Origin: Sporosarcina sp. FSL K6-1508
GTDB lineage: Bacteria > Bacillota > Bacilli > Bacillales_A > Planococcaceae
Direction: 5' to 3'
Assembly: GCF_038007465.1 (NCBI RefSeq)
Contig: NZ_JBBOXF010000001.1
Coordinates: 2,367,001 to 2,431,000, forward strand
DNA length: 64,000 nt
Under the pieces are notes generated by a model. It saw only the letters and a program-made list of their open reading frames with translations, did not search any database and was not told where the DNA came from. Within the stretch, counting starts at the first letter, position 1. Every line of letters begins with the position of its first letter. This document shows positions 49,919-58,968 of this stretch, piece after piece. The translations under genes and the position numbers were made by a program.

Positions 49919-50761
49919 ATGATGAAGAAAAAAGTTTTTTATCCGATTTTGTCTACTTGTCTTTTGTTATCACTAGCTGCTTGTTCTTCTGAGACAGCTG
50001 ACGTGCCGAAAGAAGAAAAGGCTTCAGAAAATGTTCAAGAAGAAAAGCAAACAACAAAGGTTCAATCGTCCCATTGGTCATATGAAGGTGAAACCGGTCC
50101 GGAATATTGGGGTGACTTAGATCCTGCCAACGCCGTTTGTACGAATGGTAAGGAACAGTCTCCGATTAACATTGAAATGGCAAAAACCGAGAAAGACGAC
50201 AAAATAGAGAAGTTGAAATTTAACTATACCCCAACAAATTTTTCTTTAGCTAACAATGGCCATACGATTCAAGGAAATCCAGCAGCAATAGATAATTCTA
50301 TTGTCGTTGACGGAGAAGAGTACATGTTAGCTCAATTCCATTTCCATACTCCGAGCGAACACGAATTTAACGGACAGGGTTTTGACATGGAACTTCATTT
50401 AGTACATAAAAGCGCGAATAATGAATTAGCCGTTATCGGTTTAATGATTAAAGAAGGTTCGAATAACCCTGTTTTAGAGCAAGCATGGAATGTCCTTCCT
50501 AAAGAAGTAACAACTAAAGATGTAACAGTAACCGAAGCAATCGATTTAATAGGGTTATTGCCCGAAAATAAGCAAACTTTCCGTTATGAAGGTTCTTTGA
50601 CTACTCCACCATGTTCAGAAGAAGTTGAATGGATCGTCTTAGAGCAACCAATTGAAATGTCTAAGGAACAAATTGATTTATTCCGTCAAATCTTTGAGGA
50701 CAATCATCGCCCAGTTCAGCCTTTAAACGACCGCGACGTAGACATTGAATCTAGTATGTAA
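49919..50761 (+). CDS. Alpha-carbonic anhydrase, lipoprotein
   Basis: 280 residues, ATG after AAAAAAGGGGATCTACAG. Signal peptide with lipobox LSLAAC (Cys near 22) predicts a membrane anchor outside the cell. Alpha-CA signature: HWSYEGETGPEYWGDL, then QSPINIE, zinc histidines in AQFHFHTPSEHEFNG plus MELHLVHKS, and LTTPPCSEEVEWIVL near the C-terminus. It interconverts CO2 and bicarbonate outside the membrane. The Lys/Glu-rich linker after the Cys (about 22-50) is a typical spacer. It is a single-gene unit; its 250-base upstream gap is AT-rich with no clear promoter. Confidence 0.93.
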   Translation: MMKKKVFYPILSTCLLLSLAACSSETADVPKEEKASENVQEEKQTTKVQSSHWSYEGETGPEYWGDLDPANAVCTNGKEQSPINIEMAKTEKDDKIEKLKFNYTPTNFSLANNGHTIQGNPAAIDNSIVVDGEEYMLAQFHFHTPSEHEFNGQGFDMELHLVHKSANNELAVIGLMIKEGSNNPVLEQAWNVLPKEVTTKDVTVTEAIDLIGLLPENKQTFRYEGSLTTPPCSEEVEWIVLEQPIEMSKEQIDLFRQIFEDNHRPVQPLNDRDVDIESSM

Positions 50762-50775
50762 ATGAATTCGTTAAA

Positions 50776-50819
50776 AAAGACAAATCCCCTTCAATTTCCA
50801 AATTAAAGGGGATTTGTCA
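50776..50819 (+). terminator. Hairpin after the carbonic anhydrase gene
   Basis: GACAAATCCCCTT/AAGGGGATTTGTC stem; only short T-rich sequence follows. Confidence 0.7.
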
Positions 50820-50863
50820 TATATGTCCAATTGGTTAAATACGGAACAGGAAAAAAACCTTAT

Positions 50864-51354
50864 TATATATGTTGAATTAAAGAATCCCATTGAATCTGCT
50901 GTAGCGCTCAATAAAGGGAGGGTTGTAATTCGGAGTGTGGATTTTAGAACGCTTGACGCTTTTGGGATGCCTTTGCCGTGCCTGCGCCAGGGTGTTCATT
51001 AGTGAGAGAAATGTGATTTTGAGATGTATATGCCGAGATTATAAGGTGATTACTAGTTAATATTATATAAAATGAAATAAAGAATTCCATTGAACCGCTA
51101 CGGCGCTAGGGAATGCCTCCCGCCATAAGCCAAGCAGCTTTGCCGCCAGTCTTATGGCTTCGGCTACCTCCGAATAGGCGCCTTCGCTCAGATTATACAC
51201 CGGATTCAATAGTTCATCATAGATAATGAAATACATTTTCTCAAATAGACTATCCAGCGAAGGCTACCACAAAGCGTCGAATCGGTATTAGCAGGATTTC
51301 TAATTCTATCCATTGTAAAGCGTCTATGCAGTATTCATTTGTTCAACATATATA
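50864..51354. repeat. MITE-like TIR element, copy 3 (composite form)
   Basis: TATATATGTTGAA (50864-50876) and TTCAACATATATA (51342-51354) are exact inverted ends, identical to copy 1. The left 190 bases follow copy 1 closely (AAAGAATCCCATTGAATCTG, AGGGTGTTCATTA, GAGATGTATATGCCGAGATT). At about 51066 a second unit begins again with AAATAAAGAATTCCATTGAA, so units appear nested. It fills the 617-base gap between convergent genes. No transposase frame is present. Confidence 0.75.
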
Positions 51355-51378
51355 GGTGTTATTATATTACCTTAAAAA

Positions 51379-52665
51379 TTACAGGTTATTGGTTGCATGC
51401 TCTCCCGCATTTATCCCGGCAATTCTGCCAGTTACAAGTGCGGAAGTAATATTATAACCTCCTGTATAGCCGTGAATATCCAAAATTTCACCGCAGAAGT
51501 AGAGACCTTCTTTCTTACGGGAACCTAGCGTTTTCGGAACGATTTCTTTTACGGAGACTCCGCCGCCTGTGACAAATGCTTTCTCAAGTGGCTGTGTACC
51601 ATTGACGTTCATTGAAAAAGCTTTCAACAATTTAGCCAATGTACGGATTTTTTCGACCTGCATCTGGGCTCCGGTATCAGCCGGATCAATTCCTGACCGG
51701 TCAAATAAAAACAGCATCCAGCGTTCAGGGACAATTCCTTTCAAAACATTCTTCACCGCTTTTGTTGAATCTTCTTTTAACGCGGTGTTCAGCAGCTGAA
51801 ATACTTGTTCTTCATTCAGAGCTGGAAGGGAGTCAATTCTCATTTCAACAGGCTTGTTGCCATTTTTCATACGTTCTTTCACAACGAATTGACTGCATCG
51901 TAAAATTGCGGGCCCGCTTAAGCCGAAATGGGTGAACAACATGTCCATTTGATGTGTAATCAGATTCTTACCTTTGGCGTTAAGGACGGATACTGCCACA
52001 TCACGAAGAGCAAGACCTTGTAAATCCTTTGAAACAATAAATGGTTCATTTGATAATAAAGGTACTTCTGTCGGATAAAGTTCTGTCACGGTATGGCCGG
52101 CTTTTTCCGCCCATGGATAACCATCTCCTGTGGAACCGGTTTGAGGAACTGCTTTTCCACCGACCGCAACAACAACAGCGTGTGAACGGATCTCCTCACC
52201 AGAATCGAGTCTGACACCTAGAATTTGTTCTTCGTTCATCAAAAGCTTTTTAACGCGCGTTTCTAATCTCACTTCAACATGTAAACGATCCATTTCTGTC
52301 AGCAATGCATTGACAACATCTTTTGCTTTGTTCGAAACAGGAAACATTCTGCCATGATCTTCTTCTTTCAATGCAACGCCAAGATCTTCAAAAAAATGAA
52401 TGATGTCTTCATTATTGAAAACTGAAAAGGGACCATATAAAAATCGCCCGTTCCCTGGAATGTTTTTAACGATTTCTTCTTGTGACAGGCGATTCGTAAC
52501 GTTACAGCGCCCGCCCCCTGAAATGGCCAGTTTAGTGCCAAGTTTTTTACCTTTTTCAAGAAGGAGAACTTTCCTTCCGTTTTCAGCAGCGGCAATCGAG
52601 GCCATCAATCCTGATGGCCCCCCGCCAATGATGATGACGTCTGCATCAACATGGTTAGTAGTCAT
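51379..52665 (-). CDS. ytfP: Flavoprotein of the HI0933/YtfP family
   Basis: 428 residues. N-terminal FAD fold VIIIGGGPSGLMASIAAAENGRKVLLLEKGKKLG (residues about 10-44), then KLAISGGGRCNVTN, the family's distinctive motif. GRMFPVSNKAKDVVNAL, AVVVAVGGKAVPQTGSTGDGY and the C-terminal ATxG-like FVTGGGVSVKEI plus GLYFCGEILDIHGYTGGYNITSALVTGRIAG complete the fold. The family is predicted to act on a reduced substrate with NAD(P)/FAD, real substrate unknown. It leads the block syntenic with B. subtilis ytfP-ytgP. Confidence 0.9.
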   Translation of the reverse strand: MTTNHVDADVIIIGGGPSGLMASIAAAENGRKVLLLEKGKKLGTKLAISGGGRCNVTNRLSQEEIVKNIPGNGRFLYGPFSVFNNEDIIHFFEDLGVALKEEDHGRMFPVSNKAKDVVNALLTEMDRLHVEVRLETRVKKLLMNEEQILGVRLDSGEEIRSHAVVVAVGGKAVPQTGSTGDGYPWAEKAGHTVTELYPTEVPLLSNEPFIVSKDLQGLALRDVAVSVLNAKGKNLITHQMDMLFTHFGLSGPAILRCSQFVVKERMKNGNKPVEMRIDSLPALNEEQVFQLLNTALKEDSTKAVKNVLKGIVPERWMLFLFDRSGIDPADTGAQMQVEKIRTLAKLLKAFSMNVNGTQPLEKAFVTGGGVSVKEIVPKTLGSRKKEGLYFCGEILDIHGYTGGYNITSALVTGRIAGINAGEHATNNL

Positions 52666-52745
52666 TATGTTATCAAGCCTTTCGGTAATGGATTATTAAA
52701 TAACAGTTTAACACAGCATCATTGAAAAATAGTAGGGGCGGTCAA

Positions 52746-52914
52746 AATGGAAGAAAATATAACGACGGCATATGGTACAATTAAAAATGATTTTACAATA
52801 AAAATTTCAAGAATAGTGCGAGTAGAAGTGTTTGGAATTTCTTTCCCAAGACTGGGATAGTGCCTGTGATAAATTGGAATGATGAGGAAGCAGAGTATAT
52901 TTGCTTTAAATGAA
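52746..52914 (+). pseudogene. Possible remnant of a small gene
   Basis: An ATG at 52746 opens a frame of 37 codons ending at a TAG near 52859. A shifted frame then reads a plausible tail (PVINWNDEEAEYICFK, then stop near 52913). The two pieces could be one frameshifted small gene, or chance. There is no convincing ribosome site and I recognise no family. Confidence 0.2.
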
Positions 52915-52934
52915 GAATAGGAAGAGGGTACCGA

Positions 52935-53255
52935 ATGACTAGAGAAGTAAATAGCGAAATTGAACAGCCTAGAAGTCAGCAAGAGGGATATCAAGAGCAG
53001 TCGTATCCAACAAGCGCGGAGAACGAGAAAATAAGACACGATGCTTTTCAACAAAAAGAGTGTCAGCGCATCTATCATAAATTGATTAGCCATGCAGGGG
53101 GAATGGATGTAGTCAGAAAAGGTAGGAGATTGATTGCAAAAAAAATTGCTACCACATGCTTCCTAAACTCAACAGAGCCTGACTATGAAGAATTTAAGCA
53201 AGGAGTACTTATTGCTAATGAAAACATTAAATTAAAACGAAATGAATCATACTGA
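52935..53255 (+). CDS. Uncharacterised small protein
   Basis: 106 residues, ATG after GAAGAGGGTACCGA. No membrane segment or signal peptide; the N-terminal 40 residues are Gln/Glu-rich and low-complexity, the C-terminus basic (KGRRLIAKKIATTCF). I do not recognise a family. The start signal and terminator suggest a genuine gene. It stands between ytfP on the other strand and the ytgP-like gene. Confidence 0.5.
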   Translation: MTREVNSEIEQPRSQQEGYQEQSYPTSAENEKIRHDAFQQKECQRIYHKLISHAGGMDVVRKGRRLIAKKIATTCFLNSTEPDYEEFKQGVLIANENIKLKRNESY

Positions 53256-53289
53256 GCTTACCTGGTGACTTGAGACACAGACAGAACAA

Positions 53290-53347
53290 AAGTCAGGCTA
53301 TCTTTTCTCCGTAATTCAGTGGAGATAAGTTGCCTGATTTTTTGAAT
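53290..53347 (+). terminator. Terminator after the small gene
   Basis: AAAAGTCAGGC/GCCTGATTTTTT outer stem with TCTCC/GGAGA inner stem. Between here and 53572 I see no gene; TTGTCA/TATAAT (15-base spacing) near 53432-53458 is a weak promoter candidate for the flippase. Confidence 0.75.
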
Positions 53348-53572
53348 ACACTCTCCATTGTATTGTTTCTACTATTTTTTCTTTGGCAACTGCCAATTTA
53401 GTTTAACTTGTTTATATGTTTTACTAACTAATTGTCAGATGATGACGTCATATATAATGGAAACCACACTTTCAGTTTTTTCTGTTAGACACAAATGACG
53501 GATATACATTGTGAAAAGCGTCGTCTGGGGGTAAACTGTTAAGTAGATTTAGGGAGAATGGAAGGATCAAAC

Positions 53573-55183
53573 ATGTCATCAAATCTTGTAAAAGGGACCT
53601 TCATACTGACGATAGGTCTATTTTTATCGAAAGCGCTTGGACTATTATATGTTATTCCGTTTTACGCAATCGTTGGCAAAGAAAGTATCGGTCTCTATCA
53701 ATATGCATACATCCCTTACAATATCGCGTTAGCTATCGCCATATCAGGGGCACCACTCGCGATTTCAAAATTCGTAGCAAAATATAATGCTCGTGGCGAT
53801 TATGCAACAGGACGGAAACTTTTAAAGTCAGGGATGCTTGTGATGGCAGTCACAGGTATACTTTCATTTTTAACACTGTACTTTTTAGCTGAACCGATTG
53901 CAAAACTTGTTCGTAAAGATGATGAACAAATCTTCACAATCGAAGAGATTGCAAATGTGATTCGCTGGGTCAGTTATGCACTGCTTGCCGTTCCACTTAT
54001 GAGTATCGTGCGAGGCTTCCTACAGGGCAATCAAAAAATGATGCCGACTTCGGTTTCTCAGTTAGTGGAACAGGTTGTGCGAATTATTGTCGTTCTGGCA
54101 GGAGCGTTTATTGTCGTAAACTTCATGCATGGATCTCCGAAAACTGCAGTGAATTTCGCGGTATTTGCGGCGTTTATCGGGGCGCTTGCGGGTCTTGCTG
54201 TCTTGTTCAAGTATTGGAAAAGTTATAAACCAGAATTTGACCATCTTCTTGCGAATAGCACTTCATCAAGTGATGTTTCATTCAAAGATATGTACAAAGA
54301 AGTATTTGCTTATATCTTGCCATTCGTCCTGGTAGGGGTAATTAATCCCCTTTATCAATTCGTTGATATGATTACATTCAATGAGGCGATGTCTTCAATC
54401 GGTTTTGCAAAAGTGACTGACATCTATTTAACGATGCTGAACTTTTTAACGCATAAAATTGTCATGATACCAGTTATGGTCGCCACAGGATTTTCGATGG
54501 CTCTTATTCCGGTCATTACAAGTTATTATGCAAAAAATGATCAAAAAGGGATTACAAATTCACTTGATCAGACCTACCAAATTATGCTGTACTTGACTGT
54601 TCCAATCGTCATTGGATTAATCGTTTTGTCAAATGAGTTCTACCAATTTCTATATGAAAAAGATGCTGTAGGAGCAGAAATACTGGCAAATTATGCACCG
54701 GTCGCAATTTTATTTGGTTTGTACACGGTGACAGCCGCCATTCTACAAGGCATCGACCGACATAAGTGGATCGTTTTCACTTCGTTGCTCGGACTATTTT
54801 TCAAACTGGTGCTGAATATACCGCTCATCAAAGTATTTGAAACGAATGGTGCCATTATAGCGACTTCAATTGGCTATACAGTGGCAGTCGGCATCAATAT
54901 AGCCATCATTACAAAAGTACTTCATTATAGGTCGCAGATGGTGTTCAGAAGGCTGATTCTCATCGCAATTTTAAATATCATCATGTTAATAGCGGTCGTA
55001 TTTACGCTAAAAGGTCTGACGGCAATCAGTCCTGCTGATGGGAAAATGCACGCTTTTCTTTACATTATGATTTGTGCCACTGTAGGTGCTGCCATTTACG
55101 GCTATCTGTCACTTAAAACGGGTCTCGCGCAGAAATTATTCGGTGAGCGATTGACTAGATTCACGAAGAAATTAGGCTTTTAG
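53573..55183 (+). CDS. ytgP: MOP-superfamily polysaccharide/lipid flippase (YtgP-like)
   Basis: 536 residues from ATG 53573, behind GGAAGGATCAAAC; an ATG at 53558 is too close to AGGGAGA. Fourteen hydrophobic segments. SSNLVKGTFILTIGLFLSKALGLLYVIPFY (residues about 2-31) and GKESIGLYQYAYIPYNIALAIAISGAPLAISKFV are typical of the YtgP/SpoVB branch; QGIDRHKWIVF lies near residue 400. YtgP-type proteins can act as lipid II flippases (Amj/MurJ context in Bacillus). It is 10 bases upstream of the pseudouridine synthase gene. Confidence 0.9.
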   Translation: MSSNLVKGTFILTIGLFLSKALGLLYVIPFYAIVGKESIGLYQYAYIPYNIALAIAISGAPLAISKFVAKYNARGDYATGRKLLKSGMLVMAVTGILSFLTLYFLAEPIAKLVRKDDEQIFTIEEIANVIRWVSYALLAVPLMSIVRGFLQGNQKMMPTSVSQLVEQVVRIIVVLAGAFIVVNFMHGSPKTAVNFAVFAAFIGALAGLAVLFKYWKSYKPEFDHLLANSTSSSDVSFKDMYKEVFAYILPFVLVGVINPLYQFVDMITFNEAMSSIGFAKVTDIYLTMLNFLTHKIVMIPVMVATGFSMALIPVITSYYAKNDQKGITNSLDQTYQIMLYLTVPIVIGLIVLSNEFYQFLYEKDAVGAEILANYAPVAILFGLYTVTAAILQGIDRHKWIVFTSLLGLFFKLVLNIPLIKVFETNGAIIATSIGYTVAVGINIAIITKVLHYRSQMVFRRLILIAILNIIMLIAVVFTLKGLTAISPADGKMHAFLYIMICATVGAAIYGYLSLKTGLAQKLFGERLTRFTKKLGF

Positions 55184-55193
55184 GAGGAAGAAA

Positions 55194-55913
55194 ATGCGTT
55201 TAGATAAATTGTTATCGAACATGGGCTATGGCACCCGGAAAGAAGTTAAACAGCTAATGAAAAAAGGAGCTGTCCGGGTTAATACGGAACCAGTGAAAGA
55301 TGCAGCACTGCATGTCGATACCGAAAAGGATGAAGTCACGGTACTCGGTGAACGCGTTGTCTATAAAGAATTTATGTATTTGATGATGAACAAGCCGCAA
55401 GGGGTACTATCCGCAACAGAAGATAAGAGGGATCGAACGGTCATCGATTTACTGGATGCTGAAAAAGAAATTTATGAACTGTTTCCTGTCGGCAGATTAG
55501 ATAAAGATACGGAAGGTTTCCTCTTGCTTACAAATGACGGGAAACTTGCCCATAACTTACTGTCACCTAAAAAAGGTGTTCCGAAAACGTATTATGCTCA
55601 TATCGAAGGAATTGTTACCGAAGAGGATACAGAGCGGTTTTTAGAAGGAGTCATTCTGGATGATGGCTATGAGACAAAGCCAGGCGAGTTGCACATTTTG
55701 AAGTCCGCTGATATTTCCGAGATTGAGCTGACGATTACGGAAGGCAAATTTCATCAAGTGAAGCGAATGTTTGAAGCGGTTGGAAAACAAGTCATTTACT
55801 TAAAACGTTTGTCAATGGGATCCTTAAATTTGGATGAAAGACTGGCACTTGGGACATACCGGGAATTGACGGAAGAAGAATTACAACAACTGATGCAGAT
55901 TTCTGGGGAATGA
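55194..55913 (+). CDS. rsuA: 16S rRNA pseudouridine synthase, RsuA family
   Basis: 239 residues, ATG after TTAGGAGGAAGAAA. N-terminal S4 RNA-binding domain (MRLDKLLSNMGYGTRKEVKQLMKKGAVRVN), then the catalytic domain with MNKPQGVLSATEDKRDRTVIDLL and FPVGRLDKDTEGFLLLTNDG, where the Asp in RLDKDTEG is the nucleophile. ITEGKFHQVKRMF is the conserved C-terminal motif. It modifies a uridine of 16S rRNA (U516 in E. coli). Operon with ytgP; terminator follows. Confidence 0.95.
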   Translation: MRLDKLLSNMGYGTRKEVKQLMKKGAVRVNTEPVKDAALHVDTEKDEVTVLGERVVYKEFMYLMMNKPQGVLSATEDKRDRTVIDLLDAEKEIYELFPVGRLDKDTEGFLLLTNDGKLAHNLLSPKKGVPKTYYAHIEGIVTEEDTERFLEGVILDDGYETKPGELHILKSADISEIELTITEGKFHQVKRMFEAVGKQVIYLKRLSMGSLNLDERLALGTYRELTEEELQQLMQISGE

Positions 55914-55915
55914 AA

Positions 55916-55953
55916 AGGGCTGAGCCGTTTGATACGGTTCAGCTCTTTATTGT
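55916..55953 (+). terminator. Terminator after rsuA
   Basis: GGGCTGAGCCGT/ACGGTTCAGCTC stem followed by TTTATTGTTT. Confidence 0.8.
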
Positions 55954-56100
55954 TTGTCCGGCCTCTGGATGTAAAATACACGGAGGTTCAAGGGAGATGA
56001 GTGCTATAGCGGAGAGGGAGTGAACTGCATCCCTCTATGTTTTACCACAGGAAGTGGCAAATTATTTGTAGCAGGCGTCCTGCGCTTATTGTTTTATTCC

Positions 56101-56160
56101 AGGCTCCAAGCGCCAGCCCTAATCCTGCAGGAAGCAGGTGTCAGAGCTGGCGCCTTTCGC
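56101..56160. repeat. Intergenic palindromic repeat
   Basis: AAGCGCCAGCCCT (about 56108-56120) and AGAGCTGGCGCC (56143-56154) form the outer arms; CCTGCAGGAAGCAGG forms an inner hairpin. The CGCCAG-type arms with the CCTGC core recall dispersed palindromes of other Bacillaceae. It is the main content of the 266-base gap between rsuA and ytzE. Confidence 0.5.
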
Positions 56161-56179
56161 TTTTCTGGGTATGCGTGGG

Positions 56180-56401
56180 TCAAGAAGATAATTTCACCTT
56201 TTTTGCTGTCGTCGTCCATTTACCGCGTACCGGGCTCATAATAAGCTCGTTGTACTCGAGAACATTTAAGTCCCTTTGTATTGTACGGTGAGTGATGCCA
56301 AATTCTTCGACCAAGTTTTCTGTAGTTACAGTTCCATTGTCTAGGATATAAAAGTAAATATCCTTAATGCGTGTAAGCATACGATCAGTTGCAGGTTTCA
56401 A
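56180..56401 (-). CDS. ytzE: Small DeoR-type HTH protein (YtzE-like)
   Basis: 73 residues from the TTG at 56401, preceded by AAGGGGTGATTCCACAC; the frame is open up to 56449, but the shorter form matches the B. subtilis YtzE length. It is only a winged HTH: MLTRIKDIYFYILDNGTVTTENLVEEFGITHRTIQRDLNVLEYN, then RGKWTTTAKKVKLSS. It presumably binds DNA; target unknown. An inverted repeat GTCAGA/TCTGAC lies upstream at 56524-56543. Synteny with ytgP, rsuA and pepV supports the symbol. Confidence 0.85.
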   Translation of the reverse strand: MKPATDRMLTRIKDIYFYILDNGTVTTENLVEEFGITHRTIQRDLNVLEYNELIMSPVRGKWTTTAKKVKLSS

Positions 56402-56672
56402 GTGTGGAATCACCCCTTCATCTTCATTATCCAAAAAGTGTTTGGTCATGAGACTTATGAATGTTGCCTAAAGCACGTTGAAATTATCCTTGACGCCGCA
56501 CATCCTTTCGAAAAGGTCGAAAAGTCAGATTATAACTTCTGACAATACCAGTATAACGTATTTATAGAAAAATTGCATGAGTTAATTGTAAAAAAACTGT
56601 GAAAGGTGATTCCTCTTTATTTTCTTGGGCGAACGTGTGAAAATAGATTGACTATGAAAGAAGGTGCCTTGA

Positions 56673-58079
56673 ATGTTAAATTGGAAAAATGAAGCTTTGA
56701 AAAGGCAAGAATACCTAATAGAAGATCTGCAAAATTTAATTGCTATTCCATCTGTACTCGACGAAAGCGCTGTAACCGATGATCTGCCATTTGGACCAGA
56801 ACCAAAGCGCGCGCTTGACTGGCTGTTGGAAGAAGGCCGAAAAGCGGGAATGCTCGTGAAAAATATTGATAATATGGCGGGACATATTGAGATGGGAGGA
56901 GGAGAGGAACTCATCGGAATTCTCTGTCACGTCGATGTTGTACCAGCGGGGAGTAATTGGGTCCATGAGCCGTTTGGCGGTACTGTTGAGGACGGCAAGT
57001 TGTTTGGACGTGGTGCTATCGATGATAAAGGGCCGACTATAGCGGCATGGCATGCCATGAAAATAGTACGTGATTCTGGTATCGTATTGAATAAACGTAT
57101 ACGACTCATTATTGGAACAGACGAGGAAAGTGGCTTTCGCTGTGTAAATCGCTATTTTGAAAAAGAGGAAATGCCGACTATCGGTTTTGCTCCAGATGCC
57201 GACTTCCCGATAATTAACGCTGAAAAAGGAATTGCCTCTATTTTATTTACGCAAAAAGCAGTAACTGCAGACGGACAACTTTTGCTGTTCAAGTCGGGAA
57301 ATCGCACAAATATGGTACCCGATTATGCAGAGGCACATCTGTCAGGGGACGTAGAATTCGATAACGAACAGTTCGTTACATTTTTGAATATTCATGACGT
57401 AACAGGAGGAGTTTCCATTGAAGGTAGCAATACCATCATCAGCTTGAATGGAAAATCAGCGCACGCGATGGAACCGGATAATGGTGTCAATGCAGCTGTA
57501 CTTCTGGCTTCTTATTTGAACCGGATCTTGAAAGAAGGTCCATCAAAAGACTTTACACAATTCATGTTTGAAGCGTTTGCTAATGAGTCACGAGGACTTT
57601 TCCTAGGTTTAGCGTTTAATGATGAAATGTCAGGCGATACAACGCTGAATGCGGGTATCGTGACATACAATCCTGAAAGTGGAGGAGAAATTAACGTCAG
57701 CTTGCGTTACTCAGTCAGCTATCCGTTCGAAGAGAAAATGACGACATGCATGGAACGGTTAATTGAAACACCTTTTTCAATCGATATCGGATCGAACTCT
57801 GCACCTCATCATGTGGATGCAAGTGACTCTCTCATCAGAACATTGCAAGAAGTGTATACTGATCATACGGGAGAACATGCAGATCTATTGGCGATTGGCG
57901 GTGGTACGTACGCACGTGTTCTTGAAAAAGGAGTTGCTTTTGGTATGCTGTTTCCTGGCAGGGAAGATGTAGCTCATCAGGCCGATGAATATGTTTATAT
58001 AGATGACTTAGTGAAGGCGACTGGAATTTACGCAGACGCAATTAGCCGACTCGTATCTGAAAAAACGGAAGGGGAATAA
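56673..58079 (+). CDS. pepV: Dipeptidase PepV (M20 family)
   Basis: 468 residues, ATG after AGAAGGTGCCTTGA. M20 metallopeptidase: LIGILCHVDVVPAGSNW (zinc His/Asp, about residue 85-100), DDKGPTIAAWHAMK, and TDEESGFRCVNRYF (catalytic/zinc Glu pair). GNRTNMVPDYAEA and AIGGGTYARVLEKGVAFGMLFPG belong to the PepV branch. It cleaves dipeptides with an N-terminal hydrophobic or D-amino acid residue. It is followed after 2 bases by dat, as in several Bacillales, linking peptidoglycan D-Ala recycling. Confidence 0.93.
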   Translation: MLNWKNEALKRQEYLIEDLQNLIAIPSVLDESAVTDDLPFGPEPKRALDWLLEEGRKAGMLVKNIDNMAGHIEMGGGEELIGILCHVDVVPAGSNWVHEPFGGTVEDGKLFGRGAIDDKGPTIAAWHAMKIVRDSGIVLNKRIRLIIGTDEESGFRCVNRYFEKEEMPTIGFAPDADFPIINAEKGIASILFTQKAVTADGQLLLFKSGNRTNMVPDYAEAHLSGDVEFDNEQFVTFLNIHDVTGGVSIEGSNTIISLNGKSAHAMEPDNGVNAAVLLASYLNRILKEGPSKDFTQFMFEAFANESRGLFLGLAFNDEMSGDTTLNAGIVTYNPESGGEINVSLRYSVSYPFEEKMTTCMERLIETPFSIDIGSNSAPHHVDASDSLIRTLQEVYTDHTGEHADLLAIGGGTYARVLEKGVAFGMLFPGREDVAHQADEYVYIDDLVKATGIYADAISRLVSEKTEGE

Positions 58080-58081
58080 GG

Positions 58082-58936
58082 ATGACAGTGTATTTTGTTG
58101 ACGGACGGTTCACAGAACGTGATGGATTGAACATATCCATTGATGACCGGGGTTATTATTTCGGTGATGGTGTGTATGAAGTAATTAAAGTATATGATGG
58201 AGAATTGTATACTGCGGAAGAACATATTAATCGTTTATTTCAAAGCGCAGCGAAGATAAAAATGTCAATTCCGTATGCTGAAGTGCAATTAATGGAGATT
58301 GCCCGTGAATTAGTGGCGACAAATAATATACTGATCGGGCATGTTTATATTCAAGTGACACGCGGATCTGCTCCGAGGCTTCATCAATTCCCTAATCCGG
58401 CAGTATCGCCAGTTGTTACTGCATATGCAATCAACAACCCAAGACCTATTGCAGGCATGGAAAAAGGAGTCGCGGTCAAGTCAGTGGAAGATGTGCGTTG
58501 GCTGCGTTGTGATATTAAAAGTTTAAATATACTCGGCAATGTTCTTGCCAAGCAGGAAGCACAGGAAGCAGGTTGTATTGAAGCGCTACTTCATCGTGAC
58601 GGGATTGTCACAGAAGGCTCCGCTTCGAATATGTTTGGGGTAAAAGATGGAACAGTCTATACCCATCCTGTGACCAATCTCATATTGAATGGAATTACGC
58701 GTCAAGTCATACTTGGACTATGTAGTGAACAGGGTATCCCACTTATAGAGAAATCTTTTACACTTGAAGAAGCATTTGAAATGGATGAATTTTTCTTAAC
58801 ATCAACAACATCTGAAGTGACGCCAGTTATTTCAATCGATGGACGTTCTTTAGGTACAGGAGTGCCAGGTTCAGTAACGAAAAAGATACAAAAAGCATTT
58901 AACTTACAAATCCCGTCTTTCATAGCGGGTGAGTAA
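58082..58936 (+). CDS. dat: D-amino-acid aminotransferase
   Basis: 284 residues, ATG two bases after the pepV stop. Fold type IV PLP enzyme: SIDDRGYYFGDGVYEVIKVYDGELYTAEEH, PLP lysine in RCDIKSLNILGNVLAKQEA (about 145), and EGSASNMFGVKDGTVYTHP. This matches Bacillus D-alanine aminotransferases (282-284 residues). It interconverts D-Ala and D-Glu with 2-oxoglutarate/pyruvate, supplying D-Glu for peptidoglycan. Confidence 0.94.
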   Translation: MTVYFVDGRFTERDGLNISIDDRGYYFGDGVYEVIKVYDGELYTAEEHINRLFQSAAKIKMSIPYAEVQLMEIARELVATNNILIGHVYIQVTRGSAPRLHQFPNPAVSPVVTAYAINNPRPIAGMEKGVAVKSVEDVRWLRCDIKSLNILGNVLAKQEAQEAGCIEALLHRDGIVTEGSASNMFGVKDGTVYTHPVTNLILNGITRQVILGLCSEQGIPLIEKSFTLEEAFEMDEFFLTSTTSEVTPVISIDGRSLGTGVPGSVTKKIQKAFNLQIPSFIAGE

Positions 58937-58968
58937 TAGTGTACAGTATGTGATCGGAGTGAATGGAC

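Noticed and set aside
50814..51002. 62-codon forward frame crossing the end of the carbonic anhydrase hairpin into the repeat
   Set aside because: It starts in a terminator and runs into a MITE-like element; no family and no start signal.
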